From Bdellovibrio sp. KM01 (GTDB taxonomy: Bacteria; Bdellovibrionota; Bdellovibrionia; Bdellovibrionales; Bdellovibrionaceae): 64,000 nt of DNA. The notes beneath the pieces are model-generated. The model was given only the letters and a program-made list of their open reading frames with translations, did not search any database and had not been told where the DNA came from. Of this stretch, positions 8,613 to 18,486 are shown piece after piece. The DNA is taken from the NCBI RefSeq assembly GCF_013752535.1, contig NZ_CP058348.1, forward strand, positions 930,001 through 994,000, in the 5' to 3' direction. Both the position numbers and the translations under genes were made by a program. Numbering within the stretch: the stretch's first letter is position 1; each line of letters opens with the position of its first letter.

Positions 8613-10064
8613 ATGCGCAAACTAGTTCTTATTTCATTCGTATTTTTAGCAGCCTGTGCCTCTAAATCCCGTCAACCGACGGCGGTAGCAGATGTGGTGC
8701 AAACACCACCACCAGCAGGTGCATTAACTTTGGATCAAGCTTTGGCTCAAGGCCAGGATGCAACGATCGAATATTTAAAATCTCAACTGAAGGCACAACC
8801 TTATGGCAGCTTGGATGCCAGAGATCCAGCCGCTGATATGGCAACTTCGGTTCGGGCTGAGCGCATTAAAAACGACAACCCGGATAAAAAGCAGCAATCC
8901 GCTTTCCTTAAAAAGTTTCGCGGTTGGAGTTCTAAGAAACGTGTCACACATGGTGAAGAGTTGGTCGCAGACTTTAATTGTGATAAAGCGCTGGAAAGCC
9001 AGGCTCTGGGATACTCCCTGGAATTGGATTTCCCGGACCAGGGAGCTCGCGATACTTCCAAGCAACTGCATGAAAAAGTTTTGGCGTGCGATAATATCTC
9101 TAAAACGGAAAGCGTGTTCCGTTTGGCTGTTTTCGCGATTCAACAAAATGAATGTGCTCGCGCGGTCGAGTATCTGGATAAATACCCAGCTCCTATGGAG
9201 CGTGGCATGCGCGATCGTCAGGCATACCTAAAAAGCTTTTGCGCTGTCACTGCTGAAAGCAAACAGGCAAATCCATTGGGTGGATATGGCATTTTGGTAA
9301 GTACTTTTCAATCTCCAGCGGCTCCCTCGCAATGGTATCTGGGCGTGGAGAGTGGTGATCCGGAATGGGATCGCTTGCTGGCTTCCATGGTTCAGCTAAC
9401 TCAAGACGAGCGCCCCGAGACGGTTCAATACTTAGCTGGTAAAATGAACTTGGAAAAATTCCGCTCATTGCCTCAGCCATTCCAGACTTCCATGTTGGTA
9501 TTGATGAGTGCTAATGGTGCTGACTTGTCAGTGTTCCAGGCTCTTCATAAGTATTTGGCAGATCATCCAGAATCCTTAACGACATCTGTCGCAAATCTTC
9601 TTTTCCCAATTCGTTATTGGAAAGAAATCGTTGAAAACAGTAAGAGTGCAGATCCTATCCTGGTGAAAGCTCTGATTCGTCAAGAAAGCGCCTTTAACAA
9701 GGCGGCTCGCAGCCGCGCTCGCGCATCAGGTCTTATGCAGTTGATTTATCCGACGGCTAAGCACTTTGGCGTTAAAAAGCCTGTGCAGCTTTTAAATCCT
9801 GAAACGAATATCCACGCTGGTTCTGAGTTTCTGGCGCAACTGATCGCTGATTTCGGATCTGTAGAGCTGGCATTGGCTGCCTATAATGCGGGACCTGCCA
9901 TGGTTCGTCAGTGGCAAAAACGTTATCCTACTGAGAATATCGATTTGTTCGTGGAAATGATTCCATATACGGAGACTCGCGAATATGTTCGACTGGTAAA
10001 AAGAAACTATAAGATCTATCAGTCGATTCTGGTGAAGCCGCAAATTTTGGGTGCGAATCAATAA
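8613..10064 (+). CDS. Lytic murein transglycosylase lipoprotein (SLT domain)
   Basis: A 483-residue lipoprotein (lipobox FLAAC, Cys15) that should cut the glycan strands of peptidoglycan between MurNAc and GlcNAc, giving 1,6-anhydro ends. Residues about 40-335 form an alpha-helical region like the Slt70 superhelix. The catalytic SLT domain is residues about 345-470, with Glu358 in the motif IRQESAFN, SGLMQLIYPTA, and the AAYNAGP segment. The C-terminus is the usual ETREYVRLV helix. In a predator such an enzyme may serve self wall remodelling or prey wall digestion, but the sequence does not decide. It has its own promoter region and terminator. Confidence 0.95.
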   Translation: MRKLVLISFVFLAACASKSRQPTAVADVVQTPPPAGALTLDQALAQGQDATIEYLKSQLKAQPYGSLDARDPAADMATSVRAERIKNDNPDKKQQSAFLKKFRGWSSKKRVTHGEELVADFNCDKALESQALGYSLELDFPDQGARDTSKQLHEKVLACDNISKTESVFRLAVFAIQQNECARAVEYLDKYPAPMERGMRDRQAYLKSFCAVTAESKQANPLGGYGILVSTFQSPAAPSQWYLGVESGDPEWDRLLASMVQLTQDERPETVQYLAGKMNLEKFRSLPQPFQTSMLVLMSANGADLSVFQALHKYLADHPESLTTSVANLLFPIRYWKEIVENSKSADPILVKALIRQESAFNKAARSRARASGLMQLIYPTAKHFGVKKPVQLLNPETNIHAGSEFLAQLIADFGSVELALAAYNAGPAMVRQWQKRYPTENIDLFVEMIPYTETREYVRLVKRNYKIYQSILVKPQILGANQ

Positions 10065-10107
10065 GTTGCCTTATCATAATAATTGTCAGTCACTTTAAGT
10101 GATCAAG

Positions 10108-10136
10108 AAAAGCAGACGTCTTCCGTCTGCTTTTTT
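10108..10136 (+). terminator. Terminator of the lytic transglycosylase gene
   Basis: An AGCAGACG / CGTCTGCT hairpin with a five-base loop is preceded by AAAA and followed by six T. It lies about 45 bases after the stop. Confidence 0.92.
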
Positions 10137-10460
10137 CATTTTCGATACACCAGCATTACAGATTCCAGTTTCAAAACGTTTTTACGAGAATCTATTTTCG
10201 AGAAAATTATAAACTTAATTCGGTATATAAAAGCAAATGTCGTATAGTTTAGTTATTCACGATTGCGGTGCGTAGATGTGAGTAAACTCTAAACAAATAT
10301 GAATTGGTTATTATTTTGATTGCTTGAGAGTTATCAAGAAACTTTATTCGGATCGGACTGAAGCAGGAAAATTAAGTTTCCGATAACGTCATACAAAAGT
10401 TCATACCTCATATTTTTTTTGCCGAAATAGGGAATATCGATATTTATAAGGAGAAAATGA
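10137..10460 (+). promoter_or_regulatory. AT-rich upstream region of the chemosensory operon
   Basis: After the terminator about 320 bases carry no plausible gene. A GTATAGT hexamer lies at about 10231-10237. TCCGATAA at 10379-10386 matches seven of eight bases of the sigma-28 -10 box, but the matching -35 position (GAAG) is poor. AAGGAG lies just before the ATG at 10461. Confidence 0.3.
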
Positions 10461-12173
10461 ATGTCAACTGCACGTCTTATTGAAACATCAGGGACAGAAT
10501 CAGATGAAGTGAGCCAGTTAAGGCAAACCCTTGAGGCTCTTCACAAAGTACAAGCCATCATCGAGTTTAATCTTGATGGAACGATTGTGACAGCGAATGA
10601 AAATTTCTTAAAGACGTTGGGATATTCCTTGGATGAAATCCAAGCGCAGCATCACTCAATGTTCTGTGATGCAGAGTATTCTCGCAGTATCGATTATAAG
10701 AAATTCTGGCAGGCTTTGGCCAGAGGAGAATTTGCTTCCGGTGAGTTCAAGCGCATCAGCAAAGATGGTCGTGTGGTGTGGATCAATGCTTCCTACAATC
10801 CGGTCTTAAATAGTGAAGGCAAACCTTATAAAGTTGTAAAATTCGCTACCGACGTCACTGCGGCTAAGATGAAAAGCGCTGAAGACGAGGGTAAAATTTC
10901 TGCGATCGGCAAGGCTCAAGCTGTCATCGAGTTTAATCTTGATGGCACGATCATCAATGCCAATGAAAACTTTCTTAAAACGTTAGGCTATAGTCTTTCG
11001 GAAATCCAGGGCAAACATCACAGCATGTTTTGTGATTCTGACCATGTTCGCTCTTCAGATTATGAAAGTTTTTGGAAAAAATTGAATCGTGGAGAATTTG
11101 ATTCCGGACGCTATATGCGCAAGGGTTCAGGCAATCGCACGATTTGGATTCAAGCGACTTATAATCCCATTATGGATGCAAGTGGCAAGCCCTATAAGGT
11201 TGTGAAATTCGCATCAGATATCACTGAACAATATGAACTTGAGCAATCTATCAAACGCAAAGCGGAAGACGACCAAAAGAAAGTCGATCAACTTTTGACG
11301 GTGGTGAACCGCGCCGCTGCTGGCGATTTAAGTACAGAGATTACTGTGGAAGGTACAGATGCGTTGGGACAGTTGGCGGCAGGTATCTCGACGATGATGC
11401 GCGACCTTCGCGGCGTTATCGGTAAAGTGGTCGAATCAGCGAGTGGTTTCGGGACTTCTTCCAAATCCATTGCCGATCAATCAAATAACGTAGCCGGCGG
11501 TGCCCACAGTCTGGGTGCAACGGTTGAAGAGATGAATGCCTCTATCGAGGAGTTCACAGCGTCGATTGCTTCCATTGCTGACAATACAAAAAAAGCCAAC
11601 GAGCTTGCCAAAGTCACTCATAAGGAAGCGGAAACAGGCAGCCAATCCATTTCGAAATCAATTGAAGCGATGGAGCTGATAAATAAATCATCCGAAGACA
11701 TCAGCGAGATCATCAAAGTGATCAGCGAGATCGCCAGCCAAACGAATTTGTTAGCCTTCAATGCGGCAATCGAAGCGGCGCGTGCGGGTGAGCATGGCTT
11801 AGGATTCTCGGTTGTGGCGGATGAAGTTCGCAAATTGGCAGAGCGTTCATCTCAGGCGACTAAAGAGATTTCTAAACTGATCAACGAATCCGTAAAACGT
11901 GTTGAGCAGGGCAGTGCCATTTCCAAACAAGCAGGAGAGGCTTTCAATAAGATCGTCTCTGGTATTGAGAAAACGACTCAGTCCATTGCTGAAGTTAACG
12001 TGGCCGCCGAGGAGCAATCCGAATCCGCAAAAGGCATCAGCCAGGCGATTCAGTACATTGCCAACGAAGCGACAAGATCAGCTCAAGCGTCAGAGAACAT
12101 TGCCAGTGCAACGAAATCTCTGGTGAGTGGAGCGGAAGACCTGAACAAAACTGTTTCTAGATTCGTGGTTTAA
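10461..12173 (+). CDS. Cytosolic methyl-accepting chemotaxis protein with two PAS domains
   Basis: A 570-residue receptor with no membrane segment. PAS domain 1 (residues about 27-135) and PAS domain 2 (about 149-257) are near copies: both contain [30 protein letters not shown] and [14 protein letters not shown]-like linker (about 270-325) leads to the signalling domain, whose hairpin tip reads [20 protein letters not shown]. There is no C-terminal CheR-docking pentapeptide. The build resembles BdlA/Aer-type energy or redox sensors. The cofactor of the PAS domains is unknown. It heads a three-gene operon with cheR and a triple-CheW gene, but with no cheA. Confidence 0.95.
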   Translation: MSTARLIETSGTESDEVSQLRQTLEALHKVQAIIEFNLDGTIVTANENFLKTLGYSLDEIQAQHHSMFCDAEYSRSIDYKKFWQALARGEFASGEFKRISKDGRVVWINASYNPVLNSEGKPYKVVKFATDVTAAKMKSAEDEGKISAIGKAQAVIEFNLDGTIINANENFLKTLGYSLSEIQGKHHSMFCDSDHVRSSDYESFWKKLNRGEFDSGRYMRKGSGNRTIWIQATYNPIMDASGKPYKVVKFASDITEQYELEQSIKRKAEDDQKKVDQLLTVVNRAAAGDLSTEITVEGTDALGQLAAGISTMMRDLRGVIGKVVESASGFGTSSKSIADQSNNVAGGAHSLGATVEEMNASIEEFTASIASIADNTKKANELAKVTHKEAETGSQSISKSIEAMELINKSSEDISEIIKVISEIASQTNLLAFNAAIEAARAGEHGLGFSVVADEVRKLAERSSQATKEISKLINESVKRVEQGSAISKQAGEAFNKIVSGIEKTTQSIAEVNVAAEEQSESAKGISQAIQYIANEATRSAQASENIASATKSLVSGAEDLNKTVSRFVV

Positions 12174-12176
12174 TAT

Positions 12177-13007
12177 ATGTCAACTGAAGCTGAACGTACT
12201 TTGAGTGGGCCGGCATTGCGCCGGCTGATCAGTCTGGTAAAACAGCATACGGGTATCACTATGGAAGAGCGAAAGCGGGAACTCTTGTTCTCCCGTATTC
12301 GTCCTCGTATGAAAGAACTGAACCTTGCGACAGCTGAAGCCTATATTGACTATTTGGAATCCCACAAAGAAGAGATTCAAAAGTTCGTAAATACAATTAC
12401 TACGAATGAAACTATTTTCTTTCGAACACCAGTGATTTGGGACTACTTTGGAAACGAGTTCCTGAAAAACTGGAGCAAAAATAATCCGGGCGAAATTCTG
12501 CGCATCTGGTCAGCGGCTTCCTCGACGGGGGAAGAATCCGCCAGTATTGGAATGATGTGCGAGGAACATAAGCGCTCCACACCCGGTTTTCAGTATAAGA
12601 TTTATGCCTCTGATATTGATACCGATGTTTTGGATAACGCCCGCAAAGGGGTTTATAAAACACGCAGTATTGACGACATTCGCTCCCGAATGCCGCAATT
12701 GTTTCATCGCTATTTTATCAATAGCACCAAAGGTGATCCACACCTGTGCGAAACCATTCTGGGTAATATTGAATACTTCGTGCACAATCTGCATTCTCGC
12801 GGCACGCGCACGGTTTTTTTCGATATCGTATTCTTACGAAATGTTTTGATTTACTTTAATGAGCCGGATCAGGAATTGGTTCTACGCAATATGTATGCAA
12901 GCTTGAAACCTCAAGGTGTGCTGATTATTGGGGAAGCTGAATCCCTGGCCCGGTTGAAAACGTCTTTTGAATACTCCAAGCCCCTAATTTACAAGAGAGC
13001 TGCGTGA
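12177..13007 (+). CDS. cheR: Chemotaxis protein methyltransferase CheR
   Basis: A 276-residue cytoplasmic enzyme that transfers methyl groups from S-adenosylmethionine to glutamates on chemoreceptors. The N-terminal all-helical domain is residues 10-80. The catalytic domain shows the TTNETIFFRTP segment, the SAM motif (IWSAASSTGEES, residues about 108-119), DIDTDVLDNARKGVY and VFLRNVLIYFN. Only three bases separate it from the receptor gene, and it overlaps the next gene, so the three are one operon. A second, diverged CheR lies at 41969-42805. Confidence 0.95.
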   Translation: MSTEAERTLSGPALRRLISLVKQHTGITMEERKRELLFSRIRPRMKELNLATAEAYIDYLESHKEEIQKFVNTITTNETIFFRTPVIWDYFGNEFLKNWSKNNPGEILRIWSAASSTGEESASIGMMCEEHKRSTPGFQYKIYASDIDTDVLDNARKGVYKTRSIDDIRSRMPQLFHRYFINSTKGDPHLCETILGNIEYFVHNLHSRGTRTVFFDIVFLRNVLIYFNEPDQELVLRNMYASLKPQGVLIIGEAESLARLKTSFEYSKPLIYKRAA

Positions 13008-14509
13008 TGAGTGCTATGAGTGGCAAGAAAGTTTTAAATAAGCTGCAAATGTTTGCCTCGTTTAAACTGGGCACGACCGAGCTTGCGATTTCCGTCGTGT
13101 CTTTGCAGGAGGTCGTCAATGTACCAGATGCCATCAGTCCGGTACCGTTGGCTCCTTCCTATTTAAAAGGAATTTTTAATTTGCGTGGAACTGTCATCCC
13201 TGTGGTTGATGTGGGAATACTGCTCGATTTAAACCACTCTGAGGGAGCTACGGGCAAAATTGCTGTCGTGGTGGCTGAAGGTGTGAAGATAGGTTTGTAT
13301 TTTGATTCAACGTCGGAAATTTTGAATGTTCCGATGGATTCAGTTTGCCATTTTAACGATAATCCCGAAGGTGTTCGCTCCGTTGTGAAATCAGTTTTAA
13401 AATTGAATAACGGTGAGCGCTTGGTGGAAGTGATTGAGCCAGCGTCGCTTTTAAAAATTGAAAATATCGCAAGTCTTATGACGAGTTCTCAAGATAGCGG
13501 CGACGAGGCTAAGAAAAAGAAATTCACTCGTCGTCAGTGCATAACGTTTAAATCCGGCAATCGCGATTTTGGAATGAATTTATCAGCTATCCGCGAGATC
13601 ATCCGTGTACCTGAAATTAAAAGAAGTTCGATGCAGGTCAATTACTCTCTGGGAGTTGTAAGCTTGCGCGGAGTCGTGATTCCCGTCCTCGACTTTAAAA
13701 AATTTCTACAGGTCGAAGAGGTCAGTCGGACGCTGGATGCTGAAGCACAACGAATTATCATTCTTAAGATTCAAGAATTCTATATCGGCTTCTTGGTTGA
13801 CTCCGTCGACAGTATCAAAACCTATTTTGAGGAAGATCTATTGCCGATTCCGATGTTCAAGCAGGAAAAGGTGAACATGATGCGAGGGATGCTAGCGGTT
13901 TCAGAAACCTGTAATGTTCTGCTCCTTGCAGAAGATCAGCTTTTCAGCGAAGGCGAGATTCACGAATTTACCCGCGGTCACAGTGCGCTTTATTCCAAAG
14001 AAAACGCCAAAGCGCTGGAGAAAGAAACCGCAGGCGAGCGCCATCCGTATATCTCGTTCAAACTTGAATACATGCTTTCCACTCGCTTAAGCAGCGTGGA
14101 TGAGATCGCGAATCTGACTGAAGACATGGTGAAGCCTCCAGGTTATCCCGATTATGTTGTCGGTGTTCAACACATGCGCGGCGAAGTGGTGACTTTGGTG
14201 GATTTAAGAATGTATTACGGGATGACGTATACTGGCGACTACTCGAACTCGCGCATTCTGATCGTGCGCGGAGCTCAGGGTAAAATTGGTTTGCTGGTAG
14301 ATTCCGTAGAGTCGATTGATACTGTTGATGAAGCTAAAAAGATTAAGATCCCCAGTTTGTTTGCCAAAGATGCCATCACCGCACTTCGCGGTGACATCCA
14401 AGAGGTCATCGAGATGCCGGATCTGTCAGGGAATAAGAAAATCTTCATGGTGCTCGACATGCCTGAAGTTCTGAGTAAGCTTCTGAATCCGAATGGAAAT
14501 GCAGCGTAG
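13007..14509 (+). CDS. Triple CheW-domain coupling protein
   Basis: A 500-residue protein made of three CheW-type domains in tandem (residues about 11-155, 177-320 and 345-495), joined by short charged linkers. Each repeat keeps the core LRG(T/V)V(I)P/VV..VD pattern: FNLRGTVIPVVD, VSLRGVVIPVLD and QHMRGEVVTLVD. CheW normally bridges receptors and the CheA kinase as a single domain of about 150 residues, so three in one chain would make a scaffold. The ATG at 13007 overlaps the cheR stop (TGATG); a GTG at 13004 is the alternative. No CheA is encoded here, so it must recruit one from elsewhere or act without one. Confidence 0.92.
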   Translation: MSAMSGKKVLNKLQMFASFKLGTTELAISVVSLQEVVNVPDAISPVPLAPSYLKGIFNLRGTVIPVVDVGILLDLNHSEGATGKIAVVVAEGVKIGLYFDSTSEILNVPMDSVCHFNDNPEGVRSVVKSVLKLNNGERLVEVIEPASLLKIENIASLMTSSQDSGDEAKKKKFTRRQCITFKSGNRDFGMNLSAIREIIRVPEIKRSSMQVNYSLGVVSLRGVVIPVLDFKKFLQVEEVSRTLDAEAQRIIILKIQEFYIGFLVDSVDSIKTYFEEDLLPIPMFKQEKVNMMRGMLAVSETCNVLLLAEDQLFSEGEIHEFTRGHSALYSKENAKALEKETAGERHPYISFKLEYMLSTRLSSVDEIANLTEDMVKPPGYPDYVVGVQHMRGEVVTLVDLRMYYGMTYTGDYSNSRILIVRGAQGKIGLLVDSVESIDTVDEAKKIKIPSLFAKDAITALRGDIQEVIEMPDLSGNKKIFMVLDMPEVLSKLLNPNGNAA

Positions 14510-14640
14510 AGTTTCTCGAGAGAACTTCTGGGCCCTAACCTCACGATACTATTGGGGGCTCGGTAAATAAATCGAGAAGCTTAGTTGCCTTAGTAAATGA
14601 CATTTGTTAAACCAAGAGCATTCCAGATGGAGTGTTCTCT

Positions 14641-15564
14641 ATGTCTTCAGTAGCAACGCCGCAATGGGCGCAAACGTTTCGTTCATTTTCCGACAAACTT
14701 ATTTCTCCGGCCCTTAAAGAAAAAATCAAGCAGAGTCCTCTGGGCAAAATCAATTTGAATCCCAAGCAGAAAAAGATCGTCAAGTGGGGTGGTATTGGCG
14801 CTTTGATTCTGATTTCCACAGCAAGCTACAATATCTTTTTCTTTGAAAGCACAGATGATGCTTTCGTAAAAGCGCACTTACATACCGTGAGCCCGCGCAT
14901 TGTCGGAACTGTGCTGGAAGTGATGGTGCAGGACAATCAGCACGTTAAAAAAGGTGATGTCTTAGTTCGTCTGGATAAACGTGATTATGAAGTTCAAGTC
15001 AAAGCCGCCCAAGCCCGCTATGGAAAATCGCACCGTGACTTGGGACGCTTTAATGGATTTGAAAATCTGGGTCCTTCCGAACGCCCGGTATTTGATCAAT
15101 ATCAATCGGATGCTTTAGTCACAGAGGCCGAGCTTCAAAAAGCTCAACTGCAATTGGAATACACGACAATCGTGGCTCCTGAAGATGGAAAAATCGGTAA
15201 AAGAAATGTCGAAACCGGGGAGCTGGTGCAACCAGGCCAACCATTGATGGCTTTGATCGAGGAAGACCCTTGGATTGAAGCAAACTTTAAAGAAAATCAG
15301 ATTCGCCATTTTAAACCAGGACAAAAGGTTGAAATCAAAGTTGATGCAATTCCGGGTAAATCATTCTTGGGTCGCTTAGACAGCGTGTCTCCGGGATCGG
15401 GTTCTACGTTCTCGTTGTTGCCTCCCGATAACGCTACTGGAAACTTCACCAAGATCGTGCAACGTATTCCTGTTAAAATAGTTTTCGATAAAGAAGATAT
15501 GAAAGGCTACGAAGATAAGCTGATCTCTGGCATGTCCACCGAAGTCTCCGTCAGAATTCACTAA
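14641..15564 (+). CDS. HlyD/EmrA-family membrane fusion protein
   Basis: A 307-residue periplasmic adaptor. The ATG at 14641 has GGAG eight bases upstream; a GTG three codons earlier is less likely. Residues about 45-65 form the single inner-membrane anchor. The lipoyl-like hybrid motif follows (FVKAHLHTVSPRIVGTVLEV, residues about 80-99), then a short coiled coil, then the second lipoyl half (TTIVAPEDGKIGKRNVETG) and beta-barrel. Its coiled coil is shorter than in E. coli EmrA (about 390 residues). The stop and the next ATG share a base (TAATG), so it forms a drug pump with the MFS protein downstream. No TolC gene is adjacent. Confidence 0.92.
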   Translation: MSSVATPQWAQTFRSFSDKLISPALKEKIKQSPLGKINLNPKQKKIVKWGGIGALILISTASYNIFFFESTDDAFVKAHLHTVSPRIVGTVLEVMVQDNQHVKKGDVLVRLDKRDYEVQVKAAQARYGKSHRDLGRFNGFENLGPSERPVFDQYQSDALVTEAELQKAQLQLEYTTIVAPEDGKIGKRNVETGELVQPGQPLMALIEEDPWIEANFKENQIRHFKPGQKVEIKVDAIPGKSFLGRLDSVSPGSGSTFSLLPPDNATGNFTKIVQRIPVKIVFDKEDMKGYEDKLISGMSTEVSVRIH

Positions 15565-17138
15565 TGTCTACAGCGGTAGCTCATGGTTCAAGCGCTGAAC
15601 CTAAAATGGATTTCAAAGCCTGGCTCGCGGTTTTCGGTGCGGTGCTGGGTGCCTTTATGGCGATCCTCGATATTCAAATCACCAACGCTTCTATTCGTGA
15701 CATCACGGGGGGATTAGGTGCCACCCTTGAAGAAGGCTCATGGATTTCCACTTCCTATCTGGTGGCGGAAATAGTGATCATTCCGATCAGCGGTTGGTTG
15801 ACCCGAGTTTTTTCCCTACGCACTTATCTGACTTGGACATCTATTCTGTTTTTAATTTTCTCGGTGGCTTGTGGTCTTGCGTGGAATTTGGAATCGATGA
15901 TTGTCTTTCGTGCCTTGCAAGGGGCCACAGGCGGAGCCTTAATTCCTTTGGCATTTCAGGTGATCTTAAGAATGCCACCTTCCAAACGTAATGTGGGGAT
16001 GGCGATGTTTGCCATCACTGCGACCTTTGCGCCAGCGATTGGTCCTACGGTTGGTGGCTATTTGACTCAGATGTTTCACTGGTCGGTCGTATTCTATATG
16101 AACTTGATCCCGGGCATATTTTTGATGGCAGCGATTTATTTCGGAATTGAAAAGGCTCCCAAACAACTGGAACTTTTAAAGCAAATCGATCGCTGGGGTA
16201 TTATTACTATGGCGGTGGGGCTTTCTTCTCTGACGATTTTTCTGGAAGAGGGCGAGCGCAAAGACTGGTTTAACTCGACGACGATCGTGTGGTTGGCGAT
16301 TTTATCCGTGGTCTTCTTAATCGCCTTTTTGGTGATTGAGTTGCGAATTAAAAATCCCTTTATCAATTTGCGTCTGTTAATGCAGAAAAACTTTGGATTC
16401 GGATGTCTGGTGAACTTTGTGGTGGGACTAGCGATGTATGGTGCGCTTTACTTGCTCCCACTCTACCTTGCCACCATTCAAGGATATAACTCGATAGATA
16501 TCGGGCGTACCATGATGTGGGCGGGGATTCCTCAGCTTTTGATCCTACCTTTTGTACCTAAGATTCTGGCCCGCGTGGATGCGCGTTGGCTCGCGTTTGT
16601 GGGAATTAATATTTTCGGTATCAGTTGTTTAATGAACAGTCATCTAACTGCTGACGTGGGATATGATCAACTGATGTGGTCCCAGATTGTCAGAGCTATG
16701 GGGCAACCTTTGCTGATGATTCCACTTTCAACGATTACCACGGGCTTGGTCGCTCCTCAGGATGTAGGTTCTGCTTCGGGGCTGTTTAATATGCTGCGAA
16801 ATTTGGGCGGCTCTGTGGGTATTGCCCTATTGGGGACCATGATGAGTCACCGCGAGAAATTCCACTCGGCGATGCTTACTGAAGGGGTCAGTCTATTTCA
16901 TAAAAATACTCAGCACCGTATTTCTGATCTGCAGAATTTCTTTATGAGCAGTGGTGTTGATGTGACGACGGCTCATCACAAAGCCATTGCGACAGTTGAT
17001 ATGTTGGTTCGCAAGCAGGCAAACTTACTGAGTTTCAATGATTGCTTTAAGACAGTCGCTATCGCCTTGATTGCCAGCTCTGTTTTAATTTTATTGTGCG
17101 ATAAAGTAAAAGGTGGAGGCGGCGGAGAAGCACACTAG
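15564..17138 (+). CDS. EmrB/QacA-family drug exporter (DHA2, 14 TM)
   Basis: A 524-residue inner-membrane transporter of the major facilitator superfamily. Key marks are LDIQITNASIRDITGGLGAT after helix 1, GWLTRVFSLRTYL (motif A), RALQGATGGALIPLAF (motif B) and GPTVGGYL (motif C of antiporters). The length and helix number fit the 14-helix EmrB type, which with EmrA and TolC moves drugs across both membranes using the proton gradient. A Gly-rich, basic tail ends the protein. It is translationally coupled to the adaptor gene. Confidence 0.94.
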   Translation: MSTAVAHGSSAEPKMDFKAWLAVFGAVLGAFMAILDIQITNASIRDITGGLGATLEEGSWISTSYLVAEIVIIPISGWLTRVFSLRTYLTWTSILFLIFSVACGLAWNLESMIVFRALQGATGGALIPLAFQVILRMPPSKRNVGMAMFAITATFAPAIGPTVGGYLTQMFHWSVVFYMNLIPGIFLMAAIYFGIEKAPKQLELLKQIDRWGIITMAVGLSSLTIFLEEGERKDWFNSTTIVWLAILSVVFLIAFLVIELRIKNPFINLRLLMQKNFGFGCLVNFVVGLAMYGALYLLPLYLATIQGYNSIDIGRTMMWAGIPQLLILPFVPKILARVDARWLAFVGINIFGISCLMNSHLTADVGYDQLMWSQIVRAMGQPLLMIPLSTITTGLVAPQDVGSASGLFNMLRNLGGSVGIALLGTMMSHREKFHSAMLTEGVSLFHKNTQHRISDLQNFFMSSGVDVTTAHHKAIATVDMLVRKQANLLSFNDCFKTVAIALIASSVLILLCDKVKGGGGGEAH

Positions 17139-17219
17139 GACTTTTAACAGTCCCCGCAGGTCTTCTTAGATATTCTCTGACCGCGAACGTATCCTAGGTT
17201 CTAAAAAAAGGAACTGGAT

Positions 17220-17792
17220 ATGAGCCGAATTTCATGCGTACTGATAGCAGCAGGAAGTTTTTCGCCGGTCGTGGGGAAATCCCTGATTCGTGAAAACATT
17301 TTGGATATTTTGAATATTCCATTCGAAGAAGTTATAACCGTCACGGATCAGGATACGGAGGCTTATTATCAGGCTCTTCGCGATCTTCCGTTGAAGGTCA
17401 CTTACAATTCTGACTTCGCCTTGGGACAACACAGTTCCATTCGCAACGGTCTGACTCATTTACGCAAATACTATGACGGGGTTCTGGTCTTGCGTGCTGA
17501 TGACATTAATCAAGACTTGAATGTTCTGCAGGACATGGTTCGCCTTTTCAGAGAGCAATTGGGCAAAAGCATCGTGCATCCTTCGGGCCGATCTTTAAAC
17601 CTTCAACCGATGCTAATACCACGCGAATTTGTTCCCGACATTTTGCAATACGAAGATGGGGATCATGATTGCTCCTATCTTTTAAAACGGTACCCGTTAC
17701 GTGTTGCACCTTTGGCGGTTGCTAAAAATTATTCGGCGGACATCGAGCCCTCTGATGACTTCTCTATAACCCTGGTATCACAACATGGGTGA
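17220..17792 (+). CDS. MobA-like nucleotidyltransferase, degenerate
   Basis: A 190-residue protein with a Rossmann-like start LIAAGSFSPVVGKSLI. This resembles the (L)AAG-S-R-xG-K nucleotide loop of MobA/MocA-type molybdenum cofactor nucleotidyltransferases, but the Arg-Met/Phe-Gly core is altered. Later blocks (SDFALGQHSSIRNGL and VLRADDI) match the GxxxSIRxG and D-x-D-like segments of that family. It overlaps the XdhC-like gene by 8 bases, and MocA/XdhC pairs normally mature molybdenum hydroxylases. No such hydroxylase is nearby. Active or not is uncertain. Confidence 0.7.
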   Translation: MSRISCVLIAAGSFSPVVGKSLIRENILDILNIPFEEVITVTDQDTEAYYQALRDLPLKVTYNSDFALGQHSSIRNGLTHLRKYYDGVLVLRADDINQDLNVLQDMVRLFREQLGKSIVHPSGRSLNLQPMLIPREFVPDILQYEDGDHDCSYLLKRYPLRVAPLAVAKNYSADIEPSDDFSITLVSQHG

Positions 17793-18450
17793 AGATTTCT
17801 TTGGCCTTGGCATTGAAAGAGCTCCTGTTGGTGAAACTATTCAAGTGGACATTCCCTTAAAGTTTGCTGGCGCAGCAAGTGGACTGGCAGCGACCTATGG
17901 ATGGCGACTGCAGATTAACGACACCTCGGAAATGGAAGGAATCGAGTTCGCTGATGTTTTGATTCAGATGGCTGCAGAAATTGCCCGGGCCAGAGGAACT
18001 AACATGCGCAGTCTGCGCGAAGTCCTGGTTCCCGGAACTCCATGGATCGAGCAGCCGCCTTTGAGATCTAAGAAGTGTGTTTTATATGGCCGCTCTCGAG
18101 TGACGGAAAGTCTTGAACGGCATTTAATGCTTTTAGACTTTCAACCACGTATTGAAACGGATTTAAGCAGCTTGGTCTTTCGCGCCGACGAGATCGTCAT
18201 TGTCGGCACCCAAACCCCGAGGGATCTGGATCTGGTGGCCTGTGCCGTGATCGCTCGTTCGTCGCATGTGGCAATCGTGGGGGATGATAAGCGCGCACAA
18301 AGCATCGTTAGACACTTAAACAGATCAGAGGAGAAGATGGCTAAAGAGCCTGTGTATCTTCCGGCTGGTGTGGATATCGGGGCTCGCAATCCCGATGAAA
18401 CGGCCTTGAGTATTGTGGTGGAGATTCTGCTCAGAGGAAGAATGAATTGA
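17785..18450 (+). CDS. XdhC-like protein, diverged
   Basis: A 221-residue protein whose last 100 residues look like the XdhC Rossmann domain, ending in the diagnostic block YLPAGVDIGARNPDETALSI. XdhC/CoxI proteins bind and sulfurate molybdenum cofactor for xanthine dehydrogenase-type enzymes. The N-terminal half is not clearly XdhC-like, and the usual GAGHVA loop is replaced by LYGRSRVTES. The gene overlaps the MobA-like gene upstream, so they form a two-gene operon. A role in cofactor maturation is inferred from family and pairing only. Confidence 0.7.
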   Translation: MGEDFFGLGIERAPVGETIQVDIPLKFAGAASGLAATYGWRLQINDTSEMEGIEFADVLIQMAAEIARARGTNMRSLREVLVPGTPWIEQPPLRSKKCVLYGRSRVTESLERHLMLLDFQPRIETDLSSLVFRADEIVIVGTQTPRDLDLVACAVIARSSHVAIVGDDKRAQSIVRHLNRSEEKMAKEPVYLPAGVDIGARNPDETALSIVVEILLRGRMN

Positions 18451-18486
18451 AACGAATTCAGTGTTTTTGGGCTCATAAACAAAGTG

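Noticed and set aside
14512..14523. TTCTCGAGAGAA palindrome after the triple-CheW gene as a terminator
   Set aside because: There is no loop and no T tract; it is at most a short operator-like palindrome.
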